Assembly (NCBI GenBank): GCA_023423415.1
Contig: JAFAFP010000122.1
Location: 1-43,767 of the forward strand
Origin: Pseudomonadota bacterium
GTDB taxonomy: Bacteria > Pseudomonadota > Alphaproteobacteria > Rhizobiales > Xanthobacteraceae
Length of the DNA stretch: 43,767 nucleotides
Direction: 5' to 3'
In this document: piece after piece, positions 24,813 to 34,036 of the stretch
How positions within the stretch are numbered: position 1 is the stretch's first letter
Layout: each line of letters starts with the position of its first letter
The notes under the pieces: generated by a model
What the model was told of the DNA's origin: nothing
The model's input: the letters and a program-made list of their open reading frames with translations, nothing else
Databases searched by the model: none
Position numbers and translations under genes: made by a program

Positions 24813-25787
24813 TCAATTCGTCAGGGCAACGCTGTCATCGATCAGCGCATCCACCGTGGCTTTCACATCCACGTTGGCCGCGATCACGCCGGCCTGCTGC
24901 AGGGCGACACCGGCAGCGAGGATCGACTCCTTCTGCGAAGTGCCGATCTGCGAATGCGTGAGTTCCGTGCGCTCTTTCAACTGACGCTCGACCACCGCGT
25001 CCGGCAACTTGGTCACGGCGATGAAGGTCTTCTTCACCTGTTCCGGATTGGCGAGCGCGTATTTGCGCGCGTCCTCGTAGACCTTGAGCACGCGCTTCAC
25101 CAGATCCGGGTGCTGTTTCAGGAACTGCTCTCGTACATTCAGGATGCCCCAGGTGTTGGCATCGGTGTTGCGGTAGAACAGCTTGGCGCCATCCTCGATT
25201 TCAGCCGCCGCCATCATCGGATCAAGTCCGGCCCAGGCATCGACATCGCCGCGAACCAGCGCGGCCTTGCCGTCGGCATGTTGCAGGAGAACCGGCGTGA
25301 TGTCCTTGTCAGTCAGCTTCGCGCTTTGCAGCGCACGGACGAGAAAGATGTGCGGATCGGTGCCGCGGGTCACCGCGACGCGCTTGCCCTTCAGATCTTC
25401 AATCTTGCTGATGTTGGAATTCTTGCCGGCAACAAGAGCGGTCCACTCGGGACGTGAATACACATAAATCGACTTGATCGGGTTGCCGTTGATCTTGGCG
25501 ACCAGCGCCGCGGAGCCCGCGGTCGAACCGAAATCAATCGAGGACGCATTCAGGAATTCCAGCGCCTTGTTCGAGCCCGCGCTCTGCACCCAGCGGACCG
25601 CAATGCCGTCCTTGGCGAATTCCTTCTCGAGCAACCCCTGATCCTTTAGCACCAGCGAGACCGGATTATAGGTCGCCCAGTCGATGCGGATTTCCTTCGG
25701 CTTGTCCTGCGCGAACAAGGCCGTGCTCGGCACGAGGCCGACAAACAGCGCCGATGTGAGAATCGAGCGGCGGGAAAAGAAAGCCAT
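24813..25787 (-). CDS. ABC transporter substrate-binding protein (SsuA/TauA-like)
   Basis: A 324-residue periplasmic binding protein of the NMT1/SsuA type. The N-terminus MAFFSRRSILTSALFVGLVPSTALFAQ is a signal peptide, with an SRRSIL that may be a Tat signal; cleavage is expected near LFA-QD. The mature part shows RIDWATYNPVSLVLKDQGLLEKEF, DFGSTAGSAALVA, LKGKRVAVTRGTDPHIFL and VDAWAGLDPMMAAAE, typical of sulfonate/taurine/nitrate binding proteins. An GGAGG lies 5 bases before the ATG at 25787. It is the first gene of the importer, divergent from glnD. The ligand is unproven; aliphatic sulfonate is the default, but the downstream alcohol dehydrogenase and OsmC leave other options. Confidence 0.9.
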   Translation of the reverse strand: MAFFSRRSILTSALFVGLVPSTALFAQDKPKEIRIDWATYNPVSLVLKDQGLLEKEFAKDGIAVRWVQSAGSNKALEFLNASSIDFGSTAGSAALVAKINGNPIKSIYVYSRPEWTALVAGKNSNISKIEDLKGKRVAVTRGTDPHIFLVRALQSAKLTDKDITPVLLQHADGKAALVRGDVDAWAGLDPMMAAAEIEDGAKLFYRNTDANTWGILNVREQFLKQHPDLVKRVLKVYEDARKYALANPEQVKKTFIAVTKLPDAVVERQLKERTELTHSQIGTSQKESILAAGVALQQAGVIAANVDVKATVDALIDDSVALTN

Positions 25788-26128
25788 AATAACCTCCACG
25801 CACAGGACCGCGATCACGCCGAAGGCGTGTTGGGCCGGATTGATGAAAAGCGGGAGTTTTCTAGACCACCCGCCCGCGGCTGATGGCGACGGGGCGGGCC
25901 CCGACCGCTTTAGCTGCATTTGTTAAGCGCCCGCAAGCTGCTCGCTCAAATCGGCGCTAGACCCTGAAATTAAAGGGTTATTGGGAACCGTCAATGAAAT
26001 GGAATGGCAAATTTCGGATGCTCACGAAACAGGCATTCCACACTCTGCCTGATTCATAAAATTTCTTTGCCCCGCTGCGGTATGATCGGCCGTGACACAA
26101 GAGAAACGCTCCGGTATCCCCATCTGCC
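25788..26128. other. 341-base divergent intergenic region
   Basis: This is the space between the SsuA-like gene and glnD. It holds no convincing reading frame. A small hairpin CACGCC-GAA-GGCGTG (25815-25829) lies in the ssuA-like leader. The part near glnD (25960-26080) is AT-richer than its surroundings and likely carries the glnD promoter, but no clear -35/-10 or sigma-54 element could be assigned. Confidence 0.5.
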
Positions 26129-28942
26129 ATGCTCTCTCCCGACCAGACGCCGCGGGCGTCCAGCGAGATCTTCGACGCCGAGGCAGCCGCGCAGGAACTG
26201 GATGCGCTCGCCTCGTCCTATTCCGGACTCGAGAGCGACCTGCGCACGTCGGTCGCGCAATACCTGAAAAGCGAACTGGCGCGCGGCCGCGAGAAGGCCG
26301 AGGAGCTGCTGCTGAAAGACCGGCATGGCCGCCGCTGTGCCGAACGCCTTTGCGTCATGCAGGACGAGATCATCCGTGTCCTGTTCGAATTCGCCAGCAA
26401 GCGCCTGTACCCGTCTCTGAACCCGTCGGAATCCGAGCGCATGTCGGTCGTCGCCACCGGCGGCTATGGCCGTGGATTGCTGGCGCCTGGCTCGGATATC
26501 GATCTGCTTTTTGTCCTTCCCTACAAGCAGACCGCCTGGGGTGAATCGATTGCCGAGGCCATTCTCTACTGCCTCTGGGACATGGGGCTAAAGGTCGGTC
26601 ATGCGACGCGCTCGGTGGATGAATGCATCCGCCAGGCCAAAGCCGATATGACGATCCGCACGGCCATTCTCGAAGCCCGCTATCTGTACGGCGATCGCGC
26701 CTTGTTCGATGAACTGGCCGGTCGTTTCGACAAGGATGTCGTGCAGGGAACAGCAGCGGAATTCGTCGCCGCAAAGCTCGCCGAGCGCGAGGACCGCCTG
26801 CGCCGCACCGGCCAGTCACGCTATGTCGTCGAACCCAACGTCAAGGATGGCAAGGGCGGCCTTCGCGATCTGCACACGCTGTTCTGGATCGGCAAATACG
26901 TTTATCGCGTTCACAACCTTGAAGAGCTGGTCGATCACGGCGTGTTCGACGGCGACGAACTGAAGCTGTTCCTGCGTTGCGAGGACTTCCTTTGGTCGGT
27001 GCGATGCCACATGCATTTCGTCACCGGTCGCGCCGAGGAACGCCTGTCGTTCGATATCCAGCGCGAAATCGCGGTGCGGCTCGGTTACACCGAACATCCC
27101 GGCATGCGCGATGTCGAGCGCTTCATGAAGCACTACTTCCTCACCGCCAAGAATGTCGGTGATCTCACCGCCATTCTGTGCGCGGCGCTCGAAGCCAATC
27201 ACACCAAGAGCGCACCTGCGCTTGGCCGAATGATCGCGCGATTCCGGCCGCGCGCCGGTCGCCGTGTTTTGAGCGAGTCCGACGATTTTATCGTCGACAA
27301 CAACCGCATCAATATCGCGAAGCAGGATGTTTTCGAGCGCGATCCGGTCAATCTGATCCGCATTTTCCGCCTCGCGCAAAAGCATGACCTTGCCTTCCAT
27401 CCGGACGCGATGCGCAAGGCGACGAGGTCGCTCAATCTGATCAATAAGGAGGTGCGCGAGAATCCCGAAGCGAACGAATTGTTCTTCGAGATTCTCACGT
27501 CAAAAAACGACGTCGAGACAGTCCTGCGGCGAATGAACGAAGCCGGCATACTCGGCGCATTCGTGCGCGCCTTTGGCCGTGTCGTCGCGATGATGCAGTT
27601 CAATATGTATCATCACTACACGGTCGATGAGCACCTGATCCGCTGCATGGGTGTGATCTCCGAGATCGAGGCCGGCACAAACGAGGAATACGGGCTCGCC
27701 AACGAGCTCGTAAAGAAATTGCAGCCGCGGCAGCGTGACATTCTGCGGATCACCTTATTCCTGCACGACATCGCCAAAGGCCGGGTCGAAGATCATTCGA
27801 TCGCCGGCGCCCGCGTGGCGCGGCGCTTCTGCCCGCGTCTGGGCCTGAACAATGCCGAAACGGAAACCGTCGCCTGGCTGATCGAGAACCATCTCGTCAT
27901 GTCCACGATCGCCCAATCGCGCGATTTGTCCGACCGCAAAACCATCGAGACTTTCGCCGGCATGATGCAGTCGCTCGACCGGCTGAAACTGCTGGTGATC
28001 CTGACCACCGCCGACATCCGTGCGGTCGGTCCCGGCGTGTGGAACGGCTGGAAAGCACAGTTGCTGCGTACGCTGTATTACGAGACCGAACCGGTGTTGA
28101 CCGGCGGATTCTCCGAAGTGAACCGCGAACGCCGCGTAGCCATCGCTCAGGCGGAATTCCGCGCCGAAATGAAAGACTGGCCGGACAGCGAGCTCGACAG
28201 CTATATCGCCCGGCATTATCCGCCTTATTGGTTGAAGGTCGATCTACCGCACAAGGTTGCGCACGCGAACTTCCTGCGCGAAACTTGGCGTGCGGGCCGC
28301 ACGCTAGCAACACGGGTTGATTTCGATGCAGTTCGCGGTGTCACCGAACTGACGGTGATCGCGCCCGATCATCCTCGCCTGCTGTCAGTGATTGCCGGCG
28401 CTTGTGCGGTCGCCGGCGCCAACATCGTCGATTCACAGATCTACACCACGACCGACGGCCTCGCGCTCGACACCATCTCGTTGACACGTGAATTCGACCG
28501 CGACGAGGACGAGGACCGGCGCGCGAGCCGCATCGCCGACACGATCGAAAAAGCACTGAAGGGCGAAATCAGACTGCCGGATATCGTCGCACGCCGCGCA
28601 GCACCGAAGGGAAGATTGAAAGCCTTCGCGCTGGAACCGGACGTCAACGTCAACAACGAATGGTCGAACCGCTACACCGTGATCGAGGTGACGGGTCTCG
28701 ACCGGCCAGGTCTGCTCTACGAATTGACCGCGACAATCTCGAAACTCTCACTCAACATCACGTCCGCACATGTCGCGACATTCGGCGAGCGCGTGGTTGA
28801 CGTGTTCTACGTGACCGATCTCTTAGGTGCGAAGATCGCCTCGCCGACGCGACAGGCCGCGATCAAGCGGGCATTGCTGGCTTTGTTCTCGCGGCCAAGC
28901 GCCGATACAAAGCCGGCCGGCAAATCCACGCAGGACCAATAA
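26129..28942 (+). CDS. glnD: Bifunctional uridylyltransferase/uridylyl-removing enzyme GlnD
   Basis: A 937-residue nitrogen sensor of normal length. The nucleotidyltransferase motif GGYGRGLLAPGSDIDLLF is at 111-128 with catalytic Asp123 and Asp125. The HD uridylyl-removing domain has FLHDIAKGR with His546-Asp547. Two C-terminal ACT domains start near 735 (LTVIAPDHPRLLSVIAGACA) and 848 (VIEVTGLDRPGLLYELT) and bind glutamine. It uridylylates PII under nitrogen limitation and removes the group under excess, and so controls glutamine synthetase and the Ntr system. The gene appears monocistronic, converging with the small exported protein gene. Confidence 0.98.
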   Translation: MLSPDQTPRASSEIFDAEAAAQELDALASSYSGLESDLRTSVAQYLKSELARGREKAEELLLKDRHGRRCAERLCVMQDEIIRVLFEFASKRLYPSLNPSESERMSVVATGGYGRGLLAPGSDIDLLFVLPYKQTAWGESIAEAILYCLWDMGLKVGHATRSVDECIRQAKADMTIRTAILEARYLYGDRALFDELAGRFDKDVVQGTAAEFVAAKLAEREDRLRRTGQSRYVVEPNVKDGKGGLRDLHTLFWIGKYVYRVHNLEELVDHGVFDGDELKLFLRCEDFLWSVRCHMHFVTGRAEERLSFDIQREIAVRLGYTEHPGMRDVERFMKHYFLTAKNVGDLTAILCAALEANHTKSAPALGRMIARFRPRAGRRVLSESDDFIVDNNRINIAKQDVFERDPVNLIRIFRLAQKHDLAFHPDAMRKATRSLNLINKEVRENPEANELFFEILTSKNDVETVLRRMNEAGILGAFVRAFGRVVAMMQFNMYHHYTVDEHLIRCMGVISEIEAGTNEEYGLANELVKKLQPRQRDILRITLFLHDIAKGRVEDHSIAGARVARRFCPRLGLNNAETETVAWLIENHLVMSTIAQSRDLSDRKTIETFAGMMQSLDRLKLLVILTTADIRAVGPGVWNGWKAQLLRTLYYETEPVLTGGFSEVNRERRVAIAQAEFRAEMKDWPDSELDSYIARHYPPYWLKVDLPHKVAHANFLRETWRAGRTLATRVDFDAVRGVTELTVIAPDHPRLLSVIAGACAVAGANIVDSQIYTTTDGLALDTISLTREFDRDEDEDRRASRIADTIEKALKGEIRLPDIVARRAAPKGRLKAFALEPDVNVNNEWSNRYTVIEVTGLDRPGLLYELTATISKLSLNITSAHVATFGERVVDVFYVTDLLGAKIASPTRQAAIKRALLALFSRPSADTKPAGKSTQDQ

Positions 28943-28971
28943 AAAAGGCGCCGGAGCAGAGCTCCAGCGCC
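28941..28971 (-). terminator. Rho-independent terminator of the small exported protein gene
   Basis: On the minus strand, the stem GGCGC-x-GGAGC / GCTCC-x-GCGCC (28947-28971, loop of 3) is followed by a run of six T (28941-28946). It lies 27 bases beyond the stop at 28998 and overlaps the end of glnD's reading frame. On the plus strand the stem is not followed by T, so it serves glnD less well. Confidence 0.75.
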
Positions 28972-28997
28972 CTTCCAGGAAGAAACCGGAAAACGGC

Positions 28998-29261
28998 TTA
29001 CTTCTTTTTCTTCTTCGCAGGTGCAGCTGCCTTCTTCGCAGGCGCCTTCTTCTTGGCCGGAGCGGCTGCCTTCACAGGAGCGGCCTTCGGCGCCCACACC
29101 GACTGCCAAGCCAGGTAGGGCTGCATGAACGCGTTCTGCACGAACTTCTGGCCAGCGGCGTTCGGATTGGCCGCAGCCTTGGGTGCTGCCTTTTGGGCGA
29201 GGGCGGCCGACGGAGCGGCAACCATGACAGCGAGTGCAAGAACGAGAGCGCTTTTACGCAT
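28998..29261 (-). CDS. Small Ala/Lys-rich exported protein
   Basis: An 87-residue protein. Residues 1-23 are a signal peptide (MRKSALVLALAVMVAAPSAALAQ). The mature part has a short folded-looking centre 'AAGQKFVQNAFMQPYLAWQSVWAP' with three aromatic residues in or near YLAW and VW. It ends in a basic tail of PAKK/APAKKA repeats closing with five lysines. The tail resembles histone H1-like proteins in composition, but the signal peptide places it in the periplasm or outside, where it might bind an anionic surface. I recognise no family. The ATG at 29261 is used because it begins the signal peptide. It has its own terminator and lies between glnD and the penicillin-binding protein gene. Confidence 0.72.
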   Translation of the reverse strand: MRKSALVLALAVMVAAPSAALAQKAAPKAAANPNAAGQKFVQNAFMQPYLAWQSVWAPKAAPVKAAAPAKKKAPAKKAAAPAKKKKK

Positions 29262-29487
29262 TGGATTCCCCAGAGTTTGAAAACCGGTATCCCCCGGCCG
29301 ACGCGACAAAGCACAAAAAGACCCCTGTGGAAACGCGAAAGCGCTTGTTTTACAGGCCTTTTGTTAGGTTTTGCGCCGATCAGTCGCACCTTCGCAACAG
29401 GCCGGACGCCGAACCTTAACCGCTGTTTAAATTCCCTCCCCTAGCGTCGAGCCTGGGTCCGGAAGCGCGGTCGCGACCGGACGTCCG

Positions 29488-31701
29488 ATGCTGCGGGGGA
29501 TGGCTTTGGGACGGCGGGACAAGGCCGCGCGCCGCGAGCCGAAGTTCGACGTCGGCGGCCCCAAGCGTGAGCTGCGGGCTGATCCCGACGAACGGCTTCC
29601 GGCGATCGAAGACGAAAAGCCCCGTGCCAAGGCGCGGACCCCACGCGCGCGCAATACCGCCAGCAACACAAAGACGGAAGTAGCAAACGACAGTATGGCT
29701 CCGGCGAAATCGCAAAAGAAAAGCGGCAGCGGTGGCAAACGCCGCCGGTCGCTCCCGGGGCGGATGATCTACTGGGGTGTCGTTCTCTCATTATGGGCGG
29801 TCATCGGCCTCGTAGGGCTTGTCGTCTGGGTCGGCGCCCATCTGCCGCCGATCCAATCACTCGAAGTGCCCAAGCGCCCACCCTCGATCCAGATCGCGGG
29901 CATTGATGGGCGCATCCTCGCCGTGCGTGGCGATAGCGGCGTATCGGCGAAAATCCGCGATCTGCCGAAATACGTTCCGCAGGCTTTCATCGCGATTGAG
30001 GACCGGCGCTTCCATTCGCATTTCGGCGTCGATCCGATCGGCATCACGCGCGCCGCCGTCACAAACATTTTGCACCGTGGCGTATCCCAGGGCGGCTCGA
30101 CCCTCACGCAACAGCTCGCCAAGAACCTGTTCCTGACGCAGGAGCGTACTTTCACGCGCAAGCTGCAGGAACTCGTGCTTGCTCTGTGGCTCGAGCAGAA
30201 ATTCTCCAAGAACGAGATTCTAGAGCTCTATCTGAACCGGGTTTATTTCGGCGCCGGCGCCTATGGCGTGGAAGCTGCGGCGCAACGCTATTTCGGCAAA
30301 CACGCGCGCGAGATGTCGCTGTCTGAAGCCGCCATGCTCGCCGGCCTCGTGCGCTCTCCGTCGCGGCTGGCGCCGACCCGCAATCCGAATGGCGCCCAGC
30401 GGCGCGCGCAAGTCGTACTCGCAGCGATGTCGGACACGGGCTTTATCACCGACAAGACCGCGGCGGCCGCGATTGCCCAGCCGGCTCATGCGCTGAAGCA
30501 AACCAGCAACGGCTCTATCAACTACGTGGCCGACTGGATCATGGATGTGCTCGACGATCTGATCGGTCGTGTCGAAGACGATATCGTTGTTGAAACGTCG
30601 ATTGACCCTGCATTGCAGCTGTTCGCCGAGCAGGCGATCACCGAAGAACTGGTTGGCAAGGGCGGCAAATTCGGCGTCGAGCAAGGTGCGATGATCGCGA
30701 TGACGCCAGACGGCGCCGTGCGCGCGATGGTCGGTGGCAAGAGTTATGCCGAGAGCCAGTATAACCGTGCGGTTGCGGCGAAACGTCAGCCGGGATCGTC
30801 ATTCAAGCCGTTCGTGTATCTCACCGCGCTCGAACGCGGACTGACGCCCGATAGCATTCGCGAAGACAAGCCAATCTCCATCAAAGGCTGGAAACCGGAG
30901 AACTACACGCGCGAATATTACGGGCCGGTGACGCTGACGCAGGCCTTGGCCATGTCGTTGAATACCGTCTCGGTGCGACTGACGATGGAGGTTGGTCCGA
31001 CTGCGGTGACGCGCACCGCGCACCGGCTCGGCATTGCATCGAAGCTCGAACCGAACGCTTCGATAGCACTGGGCACATCGGAGGTGTCGTTGCTGGAGAT
31101 GGTTTCGGCCTTCGCGCCGTTCGCCAACAATGGCATGGCGATTTCGCCGCATGTCATCGAGAGCATTCGCGGGAAGGACGGCAAGCGACGCTATCAACGG
31201 CGACCACAGAGCCTTGGGCAGATCATTGAGCCGCGCTATGTCGGCATGATGAATGCGATGATGCAGGAAACGCTGCTGACCGGAACGGGCCGCAAGGCCG
31301 ATCTCGGCGGACGCCCGGCCGCCGGCAAGACCGGAACCAGCCAGGATTTCCGCGATGGCTGGTTTGTCGGCTACACGGCGCAACTCGTCACCGGCGTGTG
31401 GCTCGGCAATGACGATTCATCGCCGACCAGGAAGATGACCGGCGGTGGATTGCCATCGGAAATCTGGGCTCGGTTCATGAAGAACGCTCACCGCAGCACC
31501 CCGGTCGCAGGCTTGCCCGGCGCGCATGGCGGCTTCTATCCGCCTTATCCCACGCAGCAGAACGAGGCGCCGGGCATGGTCCGCAACGACAGACCCGTGC
31601 CACCGGGCTCGATCCCGACAGGGTCCACGCCGGTGTCAGCCACCCGCAACGACGGCATGGATAGCTGGCTGCTGGATCGTCTGCTCGGCCCGCGCCGATA
31701 G
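29488..31701 (+). CDS. Bifunctional penicillin-binding protein 1A family (glycosyltransferase/transpeptidase)
   Basis: A 737-residue class A PBP. A basic cytoplasmic N-terminus of about 90 residues precedes one membrane helix (about 95-117). The GT51 domain shows AIEDRRFHSHFGVD with catalytic Glu171, then GGSTLTQQLAKNLFL and KILELYLN-type KNEILELYLN. The transpeptidase has SSFK (Ser437, Lys440), SLN (490-492) and KTGT (614-617). It polymerises and cross-links peptidoglycan in the periplasm. The C-terminal Pro-rich tail ends in WLLDRLLGPRR, a segment common at the end of these Rhizobiales enzymes. The start may also be the ATG at 29500. It stands alone, convergent with the exporter gene. Confidence 0.94.
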   Translation: MLRGMALGRRDKAARREPKFDVGGPKRELRADPDERLPAIEDEKPRAKARTPRARNTASNTKTEVANDSMAPAKSQKKSGSGGKRRRSLPGRMIYWGVVLSLWAVIGLVGLVVWVGAHLPPIQSLEVPKRPPSIQIAGIDGRILAVRGDSGVSAKIRDLPKYVPQAFIAIEDRRFHSHFGVDPIGITRAAVTNILHRGVSQGGSTLTQQLAKNLFLTQERTFTRKLQELVLALWLEQKFSKNEILELYLNRVYFGAGAYGVEAAAQRYFGKHAREMSLSEAAMLAGLVRSPSRLAPTRNPNGAQRRAQVVLAAMSDTGFITDKTAAAAIAQPAHALKQTSNGSINYVADWIMDVLDDLIGRVEDDIVVETSIDPALQLFAEQAITEELVGKGGKFGVEQGAMIAMTPDGAVRAMVGGKSYAESQYNRAVAAKRQPGSSFKPFVYLTALERGLTPDSIREDKPISIKGWKPENYTREYYGPVTLTQALAMSLNTVSVRLTMEVGPTAVTRTAHRLGIASKLEPNASIALGTSEVSLLEMVSAFAPFANNGMAISPHVIESIRGKDGKRRYQRRPQSLGQIIEPRYVGMMNAMMQETLLTGTGRKADLGGRPAAGKTGTSQDFRDGWFVGYTAQLVTGVWLGNDDSSPTRKMTGGGLPSEIWARFMKNAHRSTPVAGLPGAHGGFYPPYPTQQNEAPGMVRNDRPVPPGSIPTGSTPVSATRNDGMDSWLLDRLLGPRR

Positions 31702-31714
31702 AGCGTCTCTGGGA

Positions 31715-32911
31715 TCATTGCGGCAATGGCCGCGATGTCTTCCGCAATAACAGCCACAACACAAACACCATCAAAGCCATGGCCATGATGGCGATCCCGG
31801 CTGCCCACACCGATCGGTGCATTGCAAACGCGACGCCCGTACTGACGATCGCCGCCATGAATTGGGGACTGAATCCCAATAGCGACGACGCCGCACCGGC
31901 TCGCTCCGCAAAACAGGAGAGGCCTCCCGCAAGAGCCAGCGGGAACACAAGACCGAAGCCAATGAGAGTGAACGCCATCGCCGCAACGAGTATCGTTGCC
32001 GATGCGATATCCAGCATTATCAGGAGGCAAACGATCGGAGCGCCGACGATCATGATCGTAGCGCCGTAACCGATGGTGCGAACAATACCGAGGCGGAGCA
32101 CCACGCGTGTCGCGAACAGATTGCCCACGAGATAACCGCAGGCGCAGACCGTGAATGCGACCGAAATCTGCAGCGGAACCAGACCGTGACGAGCCTGCAG
32201 AATGAAAGGGCCTGTCATCAGCCACACCAGCAGGCACGTATATGCGGCAGCTCCGATCAGCAGATACAGACTGAACATGGCATTCTGCAGCATCTGGCGA
32301 TAGCCAGATAACAGCGTGCCGATCGACAGGCGCTCAGGGAGCCGTTCACCGAGTGTTTCCGGCAACTTCCGCCAGACCGTGGCCAGTACCGCCACGCCAA
32401 CCATCACAAGAGCGGCAAAGGGAGAACGCCAGCCGAAGACAGAATGCAATATCCCGCCGATCAGTGGCGCTGAAACCGGAGCAATCGCCATGACAAGGCT
32501 CATCAGCGACAATTCCTTGCCGGCCCGCGCCCCGATATAGAGATCGCGTACCACCGCCCGCGCCAACACGGTCGCGCCCGATGCGCCGAACGCCTGCAGC
32601 ACGCGCGCGCCGATCAGAATTTCGATCGAGGATGCTGCGAAGCAGATCAGCGCACCAATACAGAAGCAGAGCAGCGCGATCAGAAGACCGGAGCGCCGGC
32701 CATACCAGTCGGAGATCGGTCCATAGGCGATCTGACCGATGGCGAAACCAACCAGATAGGCTGACAGAGTCAACTGCACTTGTGCCGGCGCGACACCGAA
32801 AGCTCGCCCAATATCCGGCAATGCCGGTATATAAAGATCCGTCGAAAGCGGCCCTAGCGCGGTCAGCGCCGCGAGCAGCGCGGTGAGCGCAAACGTATTG
32901 GGTTTGAACAT
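31715..32911 (-). CDS. MFS drug exporter, Bcr/CflA family
   Basis: A 398-residue major facilitator protein with 12 predicted membrane helices. The first loop and helix show GPLSTDLYIPALPDIGRAFG, the family's 'DxYLPA' signature, followed by the motif A-type GPISDWYGRRSGLL. Helix 5 carries the antiporter motif GAIL-like APVSAPLIGGILHSVFGWR. Members expel hydrophobic drugs or metabolites using protons. Transcribed from 32911, with only 23 bases to the metallopeptidase stop upstream, so the two genes may be co-transcribed. Confidence 0.93.
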   Translation of the reverse strand: MFKPNTFALTALLAALTALGPLSTDLYIPALPDIGRAFGVAPAQVQLTLSAYLVGFAIGQIAYGPISDWYGRRSGLLIALLCFCIGALICFAASSIEILIGARVLQAFGASGATVLARAVVRDLYIGARAGKELSLMSLVMAIAPVSAPLIGGILHSVFGWRSPFAALVMVGVAVLATVWRKLPETLGERLPERLSIGTLLSGYRQMLQNAMFSLYLLIGAAAYTCLLVWLMTGPFILQARHGLVPLQISVAFTVCACGYLVGNLFATRVVLRLGIVRTIGYGATIMIVGAPIVCLLIMLDIASATILVAAMAFTLIGFGLVFPLALAGGLSCFAERAGAASSLLGFSPQFMAAIVSTGVAFAMHRSVWAAGIAIMAMALMVFVLWLLLRKTSRPLPQ

Positions 32912-32934
32912 CGCGCTTTATGAATGCCGGTGGC

Positions 32935-33741
32935 TCAGTGCCGTGAACGAGGCTTGCCGTTCACGGGGACGTCGGCAATCGGCCGCGCGCTCGGCAGGCC
33001 GTAGCGGTGAAGGTCGGTGCCATGACTGTCAAGCCAGTTCTTGGCACGCCTCACATTCGGGCACAGACGTTCGACCAGCCGCCAGAAGCGGATGGAATGG
33101 TTCATCTCGACGAGATGAGCGACTTCATGCGCAGCGAGATAATCGAGCACATAGGGCGGCGCGAGGATGAGCCGCCAGGAATAGGACAGGACCCCGGTTG
33201 TCGAGCATGAACCCCAGCGGCTCGACGGATCGCGGACCGACACCCGCTTGATGGTCACGCCGAGCTGTTCGGCAAACACACGGCTCGCCTGCTCGAGATC
33301 GCTCCTGGCCTCGCGGCGCAGGAAGTCGCCGACGCGGCGATCGATGTAGGGGGTGTCACCGGCAACGCAGAGCTTGCGCTCGCCATCCTCGGCCACTTCG
33401 ATCCACACGGTGCCGCGCATTCCCCGGCGATGCACAACACGATGCGGATGGCCGCGCAACGGCACGATCGTCCCGTGCGCAAACGGCTCAGCCTTCGGCA
33501 GGTGATTGAGCCGCGACGCGATCCAGCCGCCATGCTTCTGCGCGAAGTCCTTCGCCTCCTTCAAACAACCGCGCGGCGGCATGGTGAGCACGACCTCACG
33601 GGTCGCCGCCTGAATCCGCAATGTGTAACGACGCGCCTGACGATGCCGCCTGACACGCACGAGATAGATGTGCTTGTCGTGAACAACCTGGATTGCTTTC
33701 GGTTCGGCCGGCCGCCGGTACAAAAGGGCACGAAGCGACAT
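32935..33741 (-). CDS. YgjP-like/DUF45 zinc metallopeptidase
   Basis: A 268-residue M48-type metal-dependent protein of the YgjP (DUF45) family. The zinc motif HEVAHL (HExxH) is followed by the third ligand region 'MNHSIRFWRLVERLCPN', and the family-typical DPSSRWGSCSTTGVLSYSWRLILAP lies just before. It probably acts in the cytosol; the substrate is unknown. The start at 33741 gives MSLRALLYRRP, in line with family members; the open frame extends to 33855 without similarity. Upstream is a 295-base AT-richer gap. Confidence 0.9.
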   Translation of the reverse strand: MSLRALLYRRPAEPKAIQVVHDKHIYLVRVRRHRQARRYTLRIQAATREVVLTMPPRGCLKEAKDFAQKHGGWIASRLNHLPKAEPFAHGTIVPLRGHPHRVVHRRGMRGTVWIEVAEDGERKLCVAGDTPYIDRRVGDFLRREARSDLEQASRVFAEQLGVTIKRVSVRDPSSRWGSCSTTGVLSYSWRLILAPPYVLDYLAAHEVAHLVEMNHSIRFWRLVERLCPNVRRAKNWLDSHGTDLHRYGLPSARPIADVPVNGKPRSRH

Positions 33742-34036
33742 GACACCCTCGCCTGCTTCGCTGCTGATACTGCCATAGCCCGGCCTACAAAAAGCTTGTC
33801 GAAAAAAATAAAGTGATAAACCCAAAATATGGGACCGAATGACGCCAATCATCACAATATATTGCGCTTAAAGGAACGAATCTTTATTCAGAAATTCACT
33901 CGCCCGACGCCGCACAACTACCCGGGCAATCAGGCGAACGCCTCGAAAACGCTAGGAAAAACAATACGCTAGGCGGCCGAACTGCCTGCCCGGTCCGCCA
34001 AATTCGAATCTGACTGATTCGACCCGGCCGCGGGGT
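33742..34036. other. 295-base intergenic region with a hairpin after phaZ
   Basis: No credible gene is seen. The stretch 33780-33900 is markedly AT-rich for this genome and should contain the metallopeptidase promoter. TCGAATC (34004-34010) and GATTCGA (34016-34022) form a 7-bp hairpin with loop TGACT 15 bases after the phaZ stop on the minus strand, followed by AATTT. It could be a weak terminator. Confidence 0.45.

Noticed and set aside
26005..26025. A sigma-54 promoter before glnD (TGGCA ... TGC)
   Set aside because: The distance between the GG and GC elements is 12 bases, not the required 10.
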